A stretch of DNA of 64,000 nucleotides, taken from positions 3,609,614 to 3,673,613 of the forward strand of contig NZ_AP018290.1 in NCBI RefSeq assembly GCF_002368415.1, given 5' to 3'. Origin of the DNA: Calothrix sp. NIES-4105. GTDB taxonomy: Bacteria; Cyanobacteriota; Cyanobacteriia; Cyanobacteriales; Nostocaceae. The notes below the pieces were generated by a model. That model was given only the letters and a program-made list of their open reading frames with translations. It was not told where the DNA came from and made no database searches. The translations under genes and the position numbers were made by a program. Below are positions 54,078-63,379 of this stretch, piece after piece. The first letter of the stretch is position 1; the number at the start of each line of letters is the position of its first letter.

Positions 54078-54672
54078 AAGATGCAAGGCGCCTTTAGAAA
54101 GTGCAAGGTTGCAGAATCAGTGCCCACCAACGCGTCGTGTTTAGAGTTCCTACCTTCTAATTAGAAGGTGTTCGCTGTAAAAACACTAGTTTTATTAACT
54201 ACCGTATAATTCTTGCGTAAATTCGTTTACAATGATACATCAAGGTTTTCAGCCTAATTTATCTCCTTAACCAAGCAGTATTGCATTCCACCTTACACCG
54301 TAGAATTAGTTGTATGAGTGTTGGGTAAAATCAACCTTGACCGATGTGCAGAAATTAGTAAGGCAAGACCTGCACGCGAACAATAGCCGAGATACTGAAG
54401 TCAAGTTTACTGGATGGTGTAGTACTATTCGGCTTTTATCCAAACTCGATCTTGCCTGAAACGTAGCTAAATAATGCTTAAAATAGGTGCCGCATGAACT
54501 AAAAAGCTAGTTGCACCAAAAATATTCAGAAAAATACTTTCCTAAGTATCCGTATCTAGAGTAGCTAATACTACCAAAACGAGGTTATGGTAGCCAAGCT
54601 AAAGTAAAGCGACTAAAGGCACCCGTTCTCGCTCTGAGTGCAGATTTTATTATGTGTGAAACGTTTCAGCAG
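54078..54672. other. Element left-end stretch without genes
   Basis: About 595 bp after the coxA fragment. A small hairpin CCTTCTAATTAGAAGG lies near 54145-54160. Despite careful reading I see no recombinase gene or other frame with coding character, although recombinases are often found near element ends. Confidence 0.5.
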
Positions 54673-55323
54673 CTAGAAGTTGATTGAATTCTGTTCTAAT
54701 TCCCAGTGGCGCCAGTCTGTACCAGAGTTAGAGTTGGTTTCTTCGATAGCGTCTAACCTGTAGAGGAGTTGGTCAACTTCGCTGCATTTACGGTCGTATT
54801 GGAGTTTGAGTATTTCATTGTCAGCAATTAGTTGTTCGTTCGCTTTCGTCAAGGATTGAGTTAAGGCGTTGTCATCGGATTCGGTGTAGGCGCCTTTGAG
54901 TTTAGCGTAACTTGTTGCGTATAAACCTTTTACAGCGAACCAAGCTAAAAACTCAATCATTTTGGTTTGTACGGATGGTGATAGCTTTGATTTTCCTTGT
55001 ACTGCTTCTTTGAGAAAATCTTGAGCTAATTCTGACCAATCTCCAAACTCAATAACTTTGTATTCATTCCCATCTGACGCTAGTATGGTTGTCACCCTCA
55101 AAAATTTACCAGATGGTAGTTTCAGGCATTTTATCCCGTCTATGGTTGTCACCCTCTTAGACATTGCTTGCTCAGAAATTCCCAAATATTCTTTACCCAT
55201 CCGAAAACCTAACCCAATAGTGGCTTGACCGTTTCCCAATCCATTGGGGTCAATCACGATTGCTTTCAACTGTTGGCCTTCATACTCAATTTCAACAAGT
55301 TGCCCTTGGTTAATGCTATTCAT
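54673..55323 (-). CDS. Hypothetical protein in element
   Basis: A 216-aa protein. The N-terminal half is beta-rich (GQLVEIEYEGQQLKAIVIDPNGLG). A middle segment, KMIEFLAWFAVKGLYATSYAKLKG, is followed by a C-terminal coiled coil (ANEQLIADNEILKLQYDRKCSEVDQLLYRL). No family recognised. It resembles accessory proteins of cyanobacterial plasmids or islands in having a DNA-binding-like, then coiled-coil layout. First gene inside the inferred element; expression direction is toward coxA. Confidence 0.6.
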   Translation of the reverse strand: MNSINQGQLVEIEYEGQQLKAIVIDPNGLGNGQATIGLGFRMGKEYLGISEQAMSKRVTTIDGIKCLKLPSGKFLRVTTILASDGNEYKVIEFGDWSELAQDFLKEAVQGKSKLSPSVQTKMIEFLAWFAVKGLYATSYAKLKGAYTESDDNALTQSLTKANEQLIADNEILKLQYDRKCSEVDQLLYRLDAIEETNSNSGTDWRHWELEQNSINF

Positions 55324-55463
55324 ACTTGTAAAACATGGTTGTGATTTTGGTGCCCTACTATTGAGGCGGTTTACTTATTGAACCGTAACGATTAAGGGTT
55401 GCACTATTGATAAAGCAGTTAATAAAAAACGCCCACAATAACGCAGTTTACCAAAGTCGAAAC

Positions 55464-55708
55464 GGGAGCATCCAGTTTTGGCAGAAACACCAAAACTCAG
55501 GGCGCCGAGAGCATCTAATTTTTATTCTCAATACGGAGTTAGCTAAAATACCTACTTATCGACTACAAAATCTCGTTTAAATATACTATTTAATTAACAA
55601 ATATTCTCAACATACTTCAAATATTAACCCAAAATAATACTAACAAAAACTATATCCAACACAAGCGGAGCTTACTAGATGCGCGCTAGTAACGATGCCA
55701 CGGCGCCT
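55464..55708. repeat. Left long inverted arm
   Basis: Reverse-complementary to 57027-57280 with scattered mismatches and small gaps. Shared blocks include GGGAGCATCCAGTTTTGGC, AACTAAC-type AT-rich stretches and CTAGATGCGCGCTAG. Confidence 0.8.
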
Positions 55709-55846
55709 ACTCGCTAGGTGACTCGAAGCGATTAATACTGTAAAATAACAATATAGCATCGTAAATTTGGAGCAATATTTGTATATTTTACGAACACAAG
55801 TGTGTAGTAGCATTCATGTTTTTGGGCATTTATAAAGATGTCAAAT

Positions 55847-56913
55847 TCAAACAGTGAATAAACCATTTAGATAAGCACAACGAACTCCTAAAATTTGGTT
55901 AACACTTCCAATATTCCACTGTGCCCCTGAAATTTTAATTCTTCTTCCAATCTGTTTAATTGCAGATTCTACTGCTCCAGAACCAATAGAGTATATTCCT
56001 TCATTTTGATAATAACTGTAATTAACAATCCTTGATTTATGCTTATCAAGATATGCAATGAAGTTTTTAGCTTGTTTACTTCTTAAGCTTGTAAATAAAG
56101 CTTGAGTTTCATCAACGTTTCCTTGCCATAAAAGAGTTTCAGCAGCTTTCAAGCGTTTTAAAGAACCGCCAACTTTATAAAGATTTTCTTTTAAGTGATA
56201 CCAATCCAATATTTGCAATTGCTGAAATTCTGCTGTTCCTAATTCTTGGGCTAAATTCCAAACTCCGTCATGTCCATCTCCCAGACAAACTAGTGGATTT
56301 ATTAAAGGCTGACTATTAATATAATCGATTAAAGATTCATTATCATTAAAAAATGCACCGTAAAAAATTCCTTGAAGACGGATAGCTTTGTAATCTTTCC
56401 AGTAAGAACCTTTTTTTGGTTCGCCACGCAGTCTGATTTTACCCCCATCTATACTTACTTCTGAAATACTTTGTTTTGCTTGTGGTAGCTGAAATTCATG
56501 TTCTAAAACTAGTTTTTGTTGTGTTGAATGTCCAACTTTTATACCCGTTTGTGCTTCAATCTCTGTTTCTGCGTTCTGGTATGTACAGAGCGCCGATACT
56601 CTTAAACACAACTTTTGAAGCAATGGGCTTAATCTACTAAAGGGCTTCAATCCAAGTTTATCTAATTGTTTCGCTTTTAATTGAAGTTCTCCAACAACGC
56701 TTTTTATTTTCCTTTTCTTACCTATTTTTATTCCAGTTGTTTCTTCAATAAAAAAAGGGCTATTTCTGGGCTTACATACTTTAATACTTGACTACGTACA
56801 GTTTTTTCTATACCTTCAAGGTCTGTTAAAATCGTTTTGTCTGCTTCTTCATACAATAATTCCGCCACTTCTTTTAAACAAGCATTAAGACGGTCTAGTT
56901 TATCTTGGTTCAT
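55847..56913 (-). CDS. ISKra4-family transposase, two frames joined by slippage
   Basis: Frame A (56728-56913, MNQDKLDRLNACLKEVAELL...) ends shortly after a run of seven T on the coding strand (56750-56756). Frame B takes over at the same run (EETTGIKIGKKRK, KQLDKLGLKPFSRLSPLLQKL) and continues to 55847. Together about 355 aa with SIDGGKIRL, LGDGHDGVWNLA, ILDWYHLKENLY and the late GAVESAIKQIGRRI, i.e. the catalytic Asp-Asp-Glu layout of ISKra4 transposases. Programmed frameshifting is known in this family. A true frameshift mutation is the alternative. Frame B alone has an ATG at 56650. Confidence 0.82.
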
Positions 56914-57026
56914 AATGGTTTAATGCACACTTTTACTGATTGTCAGCATTATCTCATAATTCAGATACTTTTATGTGCTAATTTCCAGAACATTTCATAA
57001 TATCAAGATTTATGAACTTGGTTTCA

Positions 57027-57280
57027 GGCGCCGTGGCGTCGTTCCTAGCGCGCATCTAGTAATCTCCGCTTGTGTTGGATATAGTTTTTGTTAGTATTAT
57101 TTTGGATTGATATTTAGAGTATGTTGAGAATATTTATTAATTAAATAGTTTATTTGAGCGAATATTATACTGATTTTTTCGTCGAGTAGTAAGTATTTTA
57201 GCTAACTCCGTATTGAGAATAAAAATTAGATGCTCTCGGCGCCCTGAGTTTTGGTGTTTCTGCCAAAACTGGATGCTCCC
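57027..57280. repeat. Right long inverted arm
   Basis: Partner of 55464-55708. Its outer end (GGATGCTCCC) contains the ATG at 57273 used by the nuclease-like gene. Confidence 0.8.
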
Positions 57281-57815
57281 TAAACTTCGCTCTCTCCTAG
57301 CAGACAAAGTTACGAAACCTGCAAGCTATAGCGACGCACCAGCAGGAGTATCAGAACAGGCTTTTTATCAGATACTCAGGCGCCAGTTTGGTTCAATAAC
57401 TCAGGGAATGGCATTTGATAACCCAGGATTTTCTTATCCATACTCTGCCGATTTTATACTCGTACACGAAAGTGGTTTAAGTATAGACATTGAGATTGAT
57501 GAGCCTTATGTAGGTGACACCAAAGCTCCTCACCATTGTGTTGACCAAGGAAAGGATGAGATAAGGAATAAATTTTTTACCAGTAATAACTGGGTAGTGA
57601 TTCGTTTTAGTGAAAAGCAAGCAGTTCAATATCCATATAGCTGCTGCAAATTTATCGCTTCAGTAATAAATGACGTTGCAGGTGATTTAACTTACCTCAA
57701 TCAACTGGGGAAAATTGCTGACTTACTATATGAACCAATGTGGAACGTCAAGCAAGCTAAAAAATGGGCAAAAGCTAATTACCGTAAAACCTACTTACCC
57801 ACTTATCGGAAATAA
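57273..57815 (+). CDS. Nuclease-fold protein next to AAA+ ATPase
   Basis: A 180-aa protein (MLPKLRSLLADK...). The central part reads YSADFILVHESGLSIDIEIDEPYVG, then DEIRNKFFTSNNWVVIRFSEKQAV. Asp, E-x-D and the C-terminal R-F-S-E strand resemble the DUF559/Vsr-like endonuclease fold, though catalysis is not proven. The frame is open from 57213, but those 20 codons lie in the inverted arm, so I use ATG 57273; the original N-terminus may have been altered by the insertion. The AAA+ gene starts 2 bp after its stop, so they form an operon. Confidence 0.65.
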   Translation: MLPKLRSLLADKVTKPASYSDAPAGVSEQAFYQILRRQFGSITQGMAFDNPGFSYPYSADFILVHESGLSIDIEIDEPYVGDTKAPHHCVDQGKDEIRNKFFTSNNWVVIRFSEKQAVQYPYSCCKFIASVINDVAGDLTYLNQLGKIADLLYEPMWNVKQAKKWAKANYRKTYLPTYRK

Positions 57816-57817
57816 TT

Positions 57818-59389
57818 ATGCAATTTAAAGATTTACCAATGCTGTTTGACCAGGGACAAAATATTGTTGTTGTTGAGGCGCCTGTTACAGAACGAATCAA
57901 AATACTGGAGTTCATGTATCAAATTGCTAGTAGTCGCAGACAGTATCTATATTTTTGGAACCAAGGTTATATGCAATTGCAGCAAGTTAATCAATCAATA
58001 CAACTTATTCGCCAGACAGCCGATGTCATAGGCAATTCAGGTTTAGCTTGGTTGTTGGAAAACCCTGAAGCAACAGGTATATTTGTTTTTGAAGGTGAGA
58101 TTTCTCCAGATGCTATTACTGGCGCCATTGGGCAACAAACACTCTTCATACTGAGTAATTTATTTTATGAACTAGCAAAGAAAAATAGACAGCAGTTTGT
58201 TGTTTGCCTGGAGGCTTATATTGAGTTACCTGTCTCTGTGGCACCGCTAATTCCGGTTCTAAATTACGAACGCGCGAATCCAGAACAAGTACAGCAAATA
58301 GTTCATACAATTTTTGGAAATCAATTTGGTTTAAAAGCTGACAATTTTTACCGTAACTGTCTGGGTTTGCCCTGTGGTGAACTAGAAATAGCACTTTTGA
58401 GACTATCCAGACAAATAAGTAGTTATGAAGAACTAGCGGATGCAGTTTTAGCTTATAAAAAAAATAAGTTAAAGGGTCAGGGAGTCGAATTTATTAACGA
58501 GCCTGATGTCTTGCACGCTGGGGGATTAGATTTATTGGAAGAAATTTTAGAGCGCGCGGCAGTTTTACTTAAGCCTGAAGCTAAAAACTATAATCTCAAA
58601 TTTCCTAAAGGAATGATTTTATGGGGACCGCCTGGAACTGGTAAATCTTTAAGTGCAAAACTCGCTGCTAAAAAAATGGGCGTTCCTCTCGTTGCTGCTG
58701 ACTGGTCTGGATTACGCGGCTCAACAGCTTTTGAATCAAGAAAAAATTTACGGGAATTTCTACAATTCTGTGACGCAAACGGTACACATGGTTTGGTTCT
58801 CTATTTTGACGATTTTGATAAAGGCTTTGCTGGTTTTGACTCAGATAATGATGGTGGAATATCTCGTCAATTAGCAGGAAAGTTACTTACCTGGATGCAA
58901 GAGCGAACTTCTCAGGTACTGGTAATGGCAACAGTTAATAGATTAGAGTTTTTACCTCCTGAACTGGTGCGCCGTTTTGATGACATCATTTTTGTAGACC
59001 TGCCTCATGCAGGCGCCAGGTACGAAATTTTCAAGCTGCACTTAGCTAAATACTTTCCAGAACTGGATTTTAGCGAAAAAGATTGGTGGCGCCTGCTTAA
59101 TGAAACTAAACTCTTGACTCCGGCAGAAATCGCGCTTGTTGTCAGAAAAACAGCAGAGTCAGCATTTTACAGAAACTGTAAGCTGTTTTTGAATGAAGAA
59201 CTCGCATCAAAACCTTTACAAGTAACGGTCAGGGACTTTATTGAACAACGACATCGTTTTACCCCTAGCATGATTCGAGAGGAAGATAAAATTCTTGAGA
59301 TTCGCAACAAAGCTTTTTATGCACGCCCTGCCGCATCACCTGATACAAGCAAATGGGCAAAGGCGCCAACTGTCCTATTTGGAAGTTAA
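57818..59389 (+). CDS. AAA+ ATPase, Ycf46-like
   Basis: A 523-aa protein. The N-terminal half (about 1-230) is like the non-catalytic region of Ycf46-type proteins. The AAA+ core (about 255-450) has GMILWGPPGTGKS (Walker A), LVLYFDDFDKGFAGFD (Walker B with Asp-Asp in place of the usual Asp-Glu), sensor-1 VMATVNRLEFLPPELVRRFDDIIFVDLP with arginine finger, and a C-terminal helical lid. The Walker B change could slow ATP hydrolysis. It is coupled to a nuclease-like gene upstream and near a convergent XRE regulator, hinting at a self-contained module. Substrate unknown. Confidence 0.8.
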   Translation: MQFKDLPMLFDQGQNIVVVEAPVTERIKILEFMYQIASSRRQYLYFWNQGYMQLQQVNQSIQLIRQTADVIGNSGLAWLLENPEATGIFVFEGEISPDAITGAIGQQTLFILSNLFYELAKKNRQQFVVCLEAYIELPVSVAPLIPVLNYERANPEQVQQIVHTIFGNQFGLKADNFYRNCLGLPCGELEIALLRLSRQISSYEELADAVLAYKKNKLKGQGVEFINEPDVLHAGGLDLLEEILERAAVLLKPEAKNYNLKFPKGMILWGPPGTGKSLSAKLAAKKMGVPLVAADWSGLRGSTAFESRKNLREFLQFCDANGTHGLVLYFDDFDKGFAGFDSDNDGGISRQLAGKLLTWMQERTSQVLVMATVNRLEFLPPELVRRFDDIIFVDLPHAGARYEIFKLHLAKYFPELDFSEKDWWRLLNETKLLTPAEIALVVRKTAESAFYRNCKLFLNEELASKPLQVTVRDFIEQRHRFTPSMIREEDKILEIRNKAFYARPAASPDTSKWAKAPTVLFGS

Positions 59390-59420
59390 AGGTAATATCG
59401 AGAACTATTCGTTAGCCAAC

Positions 59421-59693
59421 TTATAACGATGCCGAATCTATTTTAGGACGTTTACGTGCCTTTCTTTGCGGAATATCTTCAGGTTTTCTCATTTCAAATA
59501 ATTCACCTACTTCTTTGTCAAAATAGTTACACAATGCTTCTACTGTAGCAATATCGACTCGACTAAAATTGTTTGTAAATAAACGGTTAATAGTCGTAAT
59601 ATCGAGTCCAACTTCTTCTGCTAGCTGCTTTTGTGACAACTGCGGGTCTTTTTCTGCCATTAACACGGCTAGGCGACAATACACTTTTTTCAT
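59421..59693 (-). CDS. XRE/Cro-type transcription regulator
   Basis: A 90-aa HTH protein: QLSQKQLAEEVGLDITTINRLFTNNFSRVDIATVEALCNYF is a HTH_26/Cro-type domain, followed by VGELFEMRKPEDIPQ and a basic tail (RKARKRPK). I chose ATG 59693, with AGAAAG upstream, over a start at 59729. It is convergent with the AAA+ gene (31 bp). Likely a regulator of the element or of the nuclease/AAA+ module. Confidence 0.8.
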   Translation of the reverse strand: MKKVYCRLAVLMAEKDPQLSQKQLAEEVGLDITTINRLFTNNFSRVDIATVEALCNYFDKEVGELFEMRKPEDIPQRKARKRPKIDSASL

Positions 59694-59729
59694 GCTTTCT
59701 ATCGTACATCTATAAATCCAATCAGACAA

Positions 59730-60114
59730 TTTTTGCTATAAGCATTATTTATTATGTATTAATATAAAAATTTTTTGTTGATTAGCGTTTTTATTTTGCT
59801 GAAAAGGATATAATAGGTATATACAAACTTTGGTATTAAAGCAAAAAAATAGGAGGTAGGATAAACCCACCACCCAACAACTGAACAAAATAAAGACGAC
59901 TGCTCACATTCTTGGCAGAATCGCAGTCGTCTCTATCTAGACATAAGTTCAACGTCAAACAAAAGCCTCTGACAAAGGCAATATGTTTGATGCCCGTTCA
60001 GGAATTTTGCTGACAACATAGTTCCTGGACGTGAGCTTACTCACATACAAGGTCGCGTTTAGTAGTCAATTACACAACGTCTAAACACTAGTTGTAATAG
60101 GAAGCTATAAGCAT
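59730..60114. other. Leader region with stem-loop
   Basis: 385 bp. It contains the stem AGACGACTGC / GCAGTCGTCT (59894-59903 and 59923-59932) and a second GC-richer portion (60000-60060). No gene. It may hold the promoter and an untranslated leader of the large hypothetical gene at 60115. Confidence 0.5.
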
Positions 60115-61632
60115 ATGATGACACAAAATCAACCCTTCGAGGTAATTAGCGACTCGCCATCGTCTGGAGAGGTCAATTTAGACCAGTATCTTAGCCGAAC
60201 TTATATACTTTACAAACACGCTGAGGCTTCAAGGAAACTGCAACGAGGCACAATAAATGTGCTTGAGGTTTCGTTCCATTTGGATGAGCAAAAGCGTGTG
60301 CTGAAAAGAAAAGCGTATAAACAGTTACTTACTGAGTTAGATTTGGAAGGGGAAGATAAAAGCTATCTGAAAGTAGGCGCCGCATTTTCTGGTTTTGACC
60401 CTGCTTCTTTAGCTTTTGTTGAACCAAACACGATATTTCTACTTGCTAAAAATAGCAAAAAGTACCAACCAGTGATTGAGCAACTTAAAAACGAGGCTAA
60501 CATTACTCAAAAAAGAGTGCGTGAATTAATCTACGATTATCGTAAATCCCAGAAAGAAGAAACCTCAGATGACAACAATTCTGATACCACTAAAAATGTT
60601 AGTGTTTGGCGCCGTGGTATTTCAAGCAAGAGATATTGCCAAATTGGAGCAATTCACGAAGATGATGAGTTTACCGGTGTGACTATACAAAGAATAGTTG
60701 AAGAAAAACATGTACTTCCTCAAACTGTAGTTAGAAATGCAATGTCATTGGTTGAAGCTTACGAATCAGCCCAGTTAGTATGGGTCAATAGTTCGACTGA
60801 GTTAAACTACGATGACGCAAAAAGTTTCTTTGATGTTAGAGAAATAAATACTCTAAGCAGTGCTGAGGCGCCTAGCTGTAGTTCTCCTTGTATAGATTCC
60901 GAATCCCAATTACCCAAAAATGAAGAACTAAACGAAACAAGGGAGCTTGATGCTCAACAAGAGAGTAGAGAAACGAGTAGTTCTTGTGATTCGACCCATA
61001 CAGAAAATTTGCGCCCTGACTCAATTGAGTCAGGTGGCAACTCTAACCTGACTTTAAGTGAGGAACATAAAAGCAGTGAAGGTCTTAGCACTTCTGCTAC
61101 TCCCTGTGAGCTTACTGAAGTAGTATCCAAATTAGAAGTTAGTGACGATGTTGATAACTCGGCTATTAGTGAGTCAAAAGTTGATAATTCCCAAATGAGT
61201 GAGTCGGTGGTAGTACCCCAAAGTGAGGCAGACTCAGAATTAGAGAAAGAAGCAGCAATAATTGCTGAATACTTATCTGAAGTTGAGACCTGGGAAGAAG
61301 TAGCTTCGGTAATGCAAAATTGTCCAAGTGATTTGAAATCATCATCCTGGCAACTGCTTTCTGAGGAACAAAAAGCGCGGATACATGAACTCAAACACGA
61401 ATTTGAGATTAGTGGTACTTTTGTTGCAGCATACGAAGAAACATCTGATATTTCATCAAATCAGGAGAGCGAGAAAAGCTTACAAGTTGGAGATAAAGTG
61501 ATGTGGGATAACTGTTACCCATACCTGCAAAGCTGGCAGCCTTTTATTATTTGTAGAATAGAGGGAGATAAAGCAAAACTTGATTATTATGCCAATCTTG
61601 TGCCTTTGGCTGAATTATCTCTTGCTGAATAA
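60115..61632 (+). CDS. Large hypothetical protein, plasmid/element type
   Basis: A 505-aa protein. The N-terminal domain (about 20-140) is alpha-helical with YLSRTYILYKHAEASRKL and a possible winged-helix or ParB-like region (PVIEQLKNEANITQKRVRELI). The middle (about 145-400) is low-complexity, Ser/Glu/Asp-rich and probably disordered (many ESS, SESK and SEAD motifs). The C-terminal 50 residues (LQVGDKVMWDNCYPYLQSW...) look like a small SH3/KOW-like barrel. I recognise no family. Such proteins occur near partition and replication genes of cyanobacterial plasmids, which is only a loose hint. Confidence 0.6.
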   Translation: MMTQNQPFEVISDSPSSGEVNLDQYLSRTYILYKHAEASRKLQRGTINVLEVSFHLDEQKRVLKRKAYKQLLTELDLEGEDKSYLKVGAAFSGFDPASLAFVEPNTIFLLAKNSKKYQPVIEQLKNEANITQKRVRELIYDYRKSQKEETSDDNNSDTTKNVSVWRRGISSKRYCQIGAIHEDDEFTGVTIQRIVEEKHVLPQTVVRNAMSLVEAYESAQLVWVNSSTELNYDDAKSFFDVREINTLSSAEAPSCSSPCIDSESQLPKNEELNETRELDAQQESRETSSSCDSTHTENLRPDSIESGGNSNLTLSEEHKSSEGLSTSATPCELTEVVSKLEVSDDVDNSAISESKVDNSQMSESVVVPQSEADSELEKEAAIIAEYLSEVETWEEVASVMQNCPSDLKSSSWQLLSEEQKARIHELKHEFEISGTFVAAYEETSDISSNQESEKSLQVGDKVMWDNCYPYLQSWQPFIICRIEGDKAKLDYYANLVPLAELSLAE

Positions 61633-61676
61633 AAGTCATATAGATACGCAAGCGTTAATTTATCTTGAGTAAAACA

Positions 61677-61703
61677 GGGTTCATACGCTCTTAAGCGTGA
61701 ACC
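61677..61703. terminator. Hairpin between convergent genes
   Basis: GGGTTCATACGCTC / AAGCGTGAACCC stem with a short TT loop, midway between the hypothetical gene and the convergent PIN toxin gene. No long T-tract on either side. Confidence 0.45.
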
Positions 61704-61727
61704 CATACTCGTAATAAATATTAGTTT

Positions 61728-62144
61728 TTAAGCCCAATCTTCAAACTTCACATTAGGTATGCGAGAAAAATCTCGTGAGTTGCGTGTTACTAAAGTTGCA
61801 CTATTCGATATTGCAATTGCAGCAATTCGCAAATCTTGTGTACCAACACGAGTTTTTGCTTGTTTAAGTTTTTGATATGATTCAGATGCATTTTGGTCAA
61901 AATCAAGTATCCTAATTGTATTGAAAAATTCAATTCCGCGTCGTAATCCTAAATAACCCCAAACAAGTCTTTGTGGTTCTGATGATTGTCGAATAGCATC
62001 CAGCCAACCGCGCATTTGTTCTTCAACTGTAACAGTAGTTACAGCAACTTGCTGAAAATTTATTTGGTTTAGACGTTGCAGTATTTTAGGGTTTCGGTTT
62101 TGAAATAATGTTAATGTATCAGTATCTAATATCCATAAAGCCAT
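61728..62144 (-). CDS. VapC-like PIN-domain toxin
   Basis: A 138-aa PIN-domain ribonuclease: the acidic start MALWILDTDTLTLFQNRN (Asp residues 7 and 9), a central Glu in TVTVEEQMRGW, RVGTQDLRIAAIAISNSATLVTRNSRDFSRIPNV with the third and fourth Asp, and a C-terminal EDWA typical of VapC toxins. The ATG overlaps the antitoxin stop (TGATG), so translation is coupled. It would cleave tRNA or rRNA when free of antitoxin. It helps maintain the element or plasmid. Confidence 0.88.
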   Translation of the reverse strand: MALWILDTDTLTLFQNRNPKILQRLNQINFQQVAVTTVTVEEQMRGWLDAIRQSSEPQRLVWGYLGLRRGIEFFNTIRILDFDQNASESYQKLKQAKTRVGTQDLRIAAIAISNSATLVTRNSRDFSRIPNVKFEDWA

Positions 62145-62497
62145 CAAACATCTCCCTCGGAGTCAATTTGGTTATCAATTTCGCGGCGATAAGCTGCAAT
62201 GTTAGAGATTACTTCATTAAATAAGGGGTTATCTTCATACATACCTGCAAATTCTATCCAAGGATTTTGCTTGTGTGATGCTTCAATTTCAGCCATAACT
62301 ATCTCAACATTTTGTAACCGTGTATTTACAATCTCATACAAATTTTGAATAGCTTCTTCTCGTGTTTGTGCTTCGGACTTACATTCTGGTAAACCCCAAA
62401 CTGTTGCAGTATAAGCTCCTTCTTTTTCTTCAATCAATATTGGATAATTTACTTTAGATAAATCTTGATTTTGATTATTTACAAAGGAAGCAGTCAT
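62144..62497 (-). CDS. Antitoxin partner with HicB-like domain
   Basis: A 117-aa protein. The N-terminal part (about 12-60) has the HicB-like partial-RNase-H pattern YPILIEEKEGAYTATVWGLPECKSEAQTREEAIQNL. The C-terminal 55 residues (ASHKQNPWIEFAGMYEDNPLFNEVISNIAAYRREIDNQ) form the part found in antitoxins paired with PIN toxins in cyanobacteria. AGGAGAG sits just before ATG 62497, so I use this start and not 62515. First gene of the pair; it would neutralise and autoregulate. Confidence 0.8.
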   Translation of the reverse strand: MTASFVNNQNQDLSKVNYPILIEEKEGAYTATVWGLPECKSEAQTREEAIQNLYEIVNTRLQNVEIVMAEIEASHKQNPWIEFAGMYEDNPLFNEVISNIAAYRREIDNQIDSEGDV

Positions 62498-62731
62498 AAA
62501 CTCTCCTGAACGCACTTGTTAAGTTAAACACATAATTATCTATTTTAACAGTTAATGCTTCACCGCCACCATAATATCTAACTCAAACATTTACAAACAC
62601 AGAATTTGTAGCAATTGGCACATTTACATAACGAGCTAAAACTAGGCGCCAATTTTTTACGTCTTAAGTCCAGTACGGATTGAAATAAAAACAATTAATA
62701 ATTTTTCATAAAAGCCCTGAATGACAGATTT

Positions 62732-63379
62732 ATGAAAAGATTTCGATTTGTAACTATATTTATACTTTCCCTAAGCTTGTTACTTGTTGTTTGGTTTAGA
62801 CCTTGGCATTTAGTTGTATCGAATGCCGAGGTTTTTAAGCAGCCAAAAAATGATTTACCAACTCGCTTACTCGCTACCTCGACAGCTACCAATGCTCTTT
62901 TGCCAGACTGGAGCCGAATCTCATTTAGTACAATGCCTCCTATTTCCGAAAGCGGTTCAATTAAAGTTGATGGAATAGAGCGAAAGTGGCGCCAGGGTGA
63001 TACACCAGATAAGTATTTAACATTGGGCGATGTTGATGAAGCGCTGCAACCAGATTTATTAAGTTTAAACGCAATTGCTCAAACACTCAATTATCCTGAT
63101 TTAGATACATTTACAGTAGATAGTTTCCCACTATTAGGACAGCAAACTCTTGAGGAGTTAGTAAATATTGTGCCAACGCTTGAGCAAGTTTCTCCTGCAC
63201 AAGTTCCACCGATTGCTAAACTGTTACAAACAAAGTCCCCCCAAACAAATCTAAATAGTCCACTAAGAGAAATAGTGGTGCCCAACTCGACAGTAGGAAA
63301 GCTTAAACTCAACCAAATCGATTTATCATCGTATACTATTGCCGATATACCGCATATATGTAGCGACCTGCAATTATAA
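62732..63379 (+). CDS. Hypothetical secreted protein, possibly truncated
   Basis: A 215-aa protein with an N-terminal signal or anchor (RFVTIFILSLSLLLVVWF, about 5-22) and a soluble part with proline-rich and helical segments. It resembles N-terminal parts of plasmid-borne cyanobacterial proteins with repeated IP-x-L/I motifs (LNQIDLSSYTIADIPHI at the end). The reading frame ends inside the first copy of the iteron-like repeat array, so it may have been truncated by that array or an adjacent recombination event. Function unknown. Confidence 0.55.
   Translation: MKRFRFVTIFILSLSLLLVVWFRPWHLVVSNAEVFKQPKNDLPTRLLATSTATNALLPDWSRISFSTMPPISESGSIKVDGIERKWRQGDTPDKYLTLGDVDEALQPDLLSLNAIAQTLNYPDLDTFTVDSFPLLGQQTLEELVNIVPTLEQVSPAQVPPIAKLLQTKSPQTNLNSPLREIVVPNSTVGKLKLNQIDLSSYTIADIPHICSDLQL

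Larger units (their letters stand above)
55464..57280. mobile_element. ISKra4-like insertion sequence between long inverted arms
   Basis: About 1.8 kb bounded by imperfect inverted arms of some 245-254 bp (55464-55708 and 57027-57280; outer ends GGGAGCATCC / GGATGCTCCC). Inside lies a two-frame ISKra4-type transposase on the minus strand. Arms this long are unusual for the family, so the true IS ends might be inside them and the arms a separate palindromic element. The right arm supplies the first codons of an open frame into the nuclease-like gene. Confidence 0.7.

Noticed and set aside
53915-54097. Alternative frame across the coxA break as a programmed frameshift
   Set aside because: The other frames after 54020 do not resume CoxA sequence, so slippage cannot rescue the gene.
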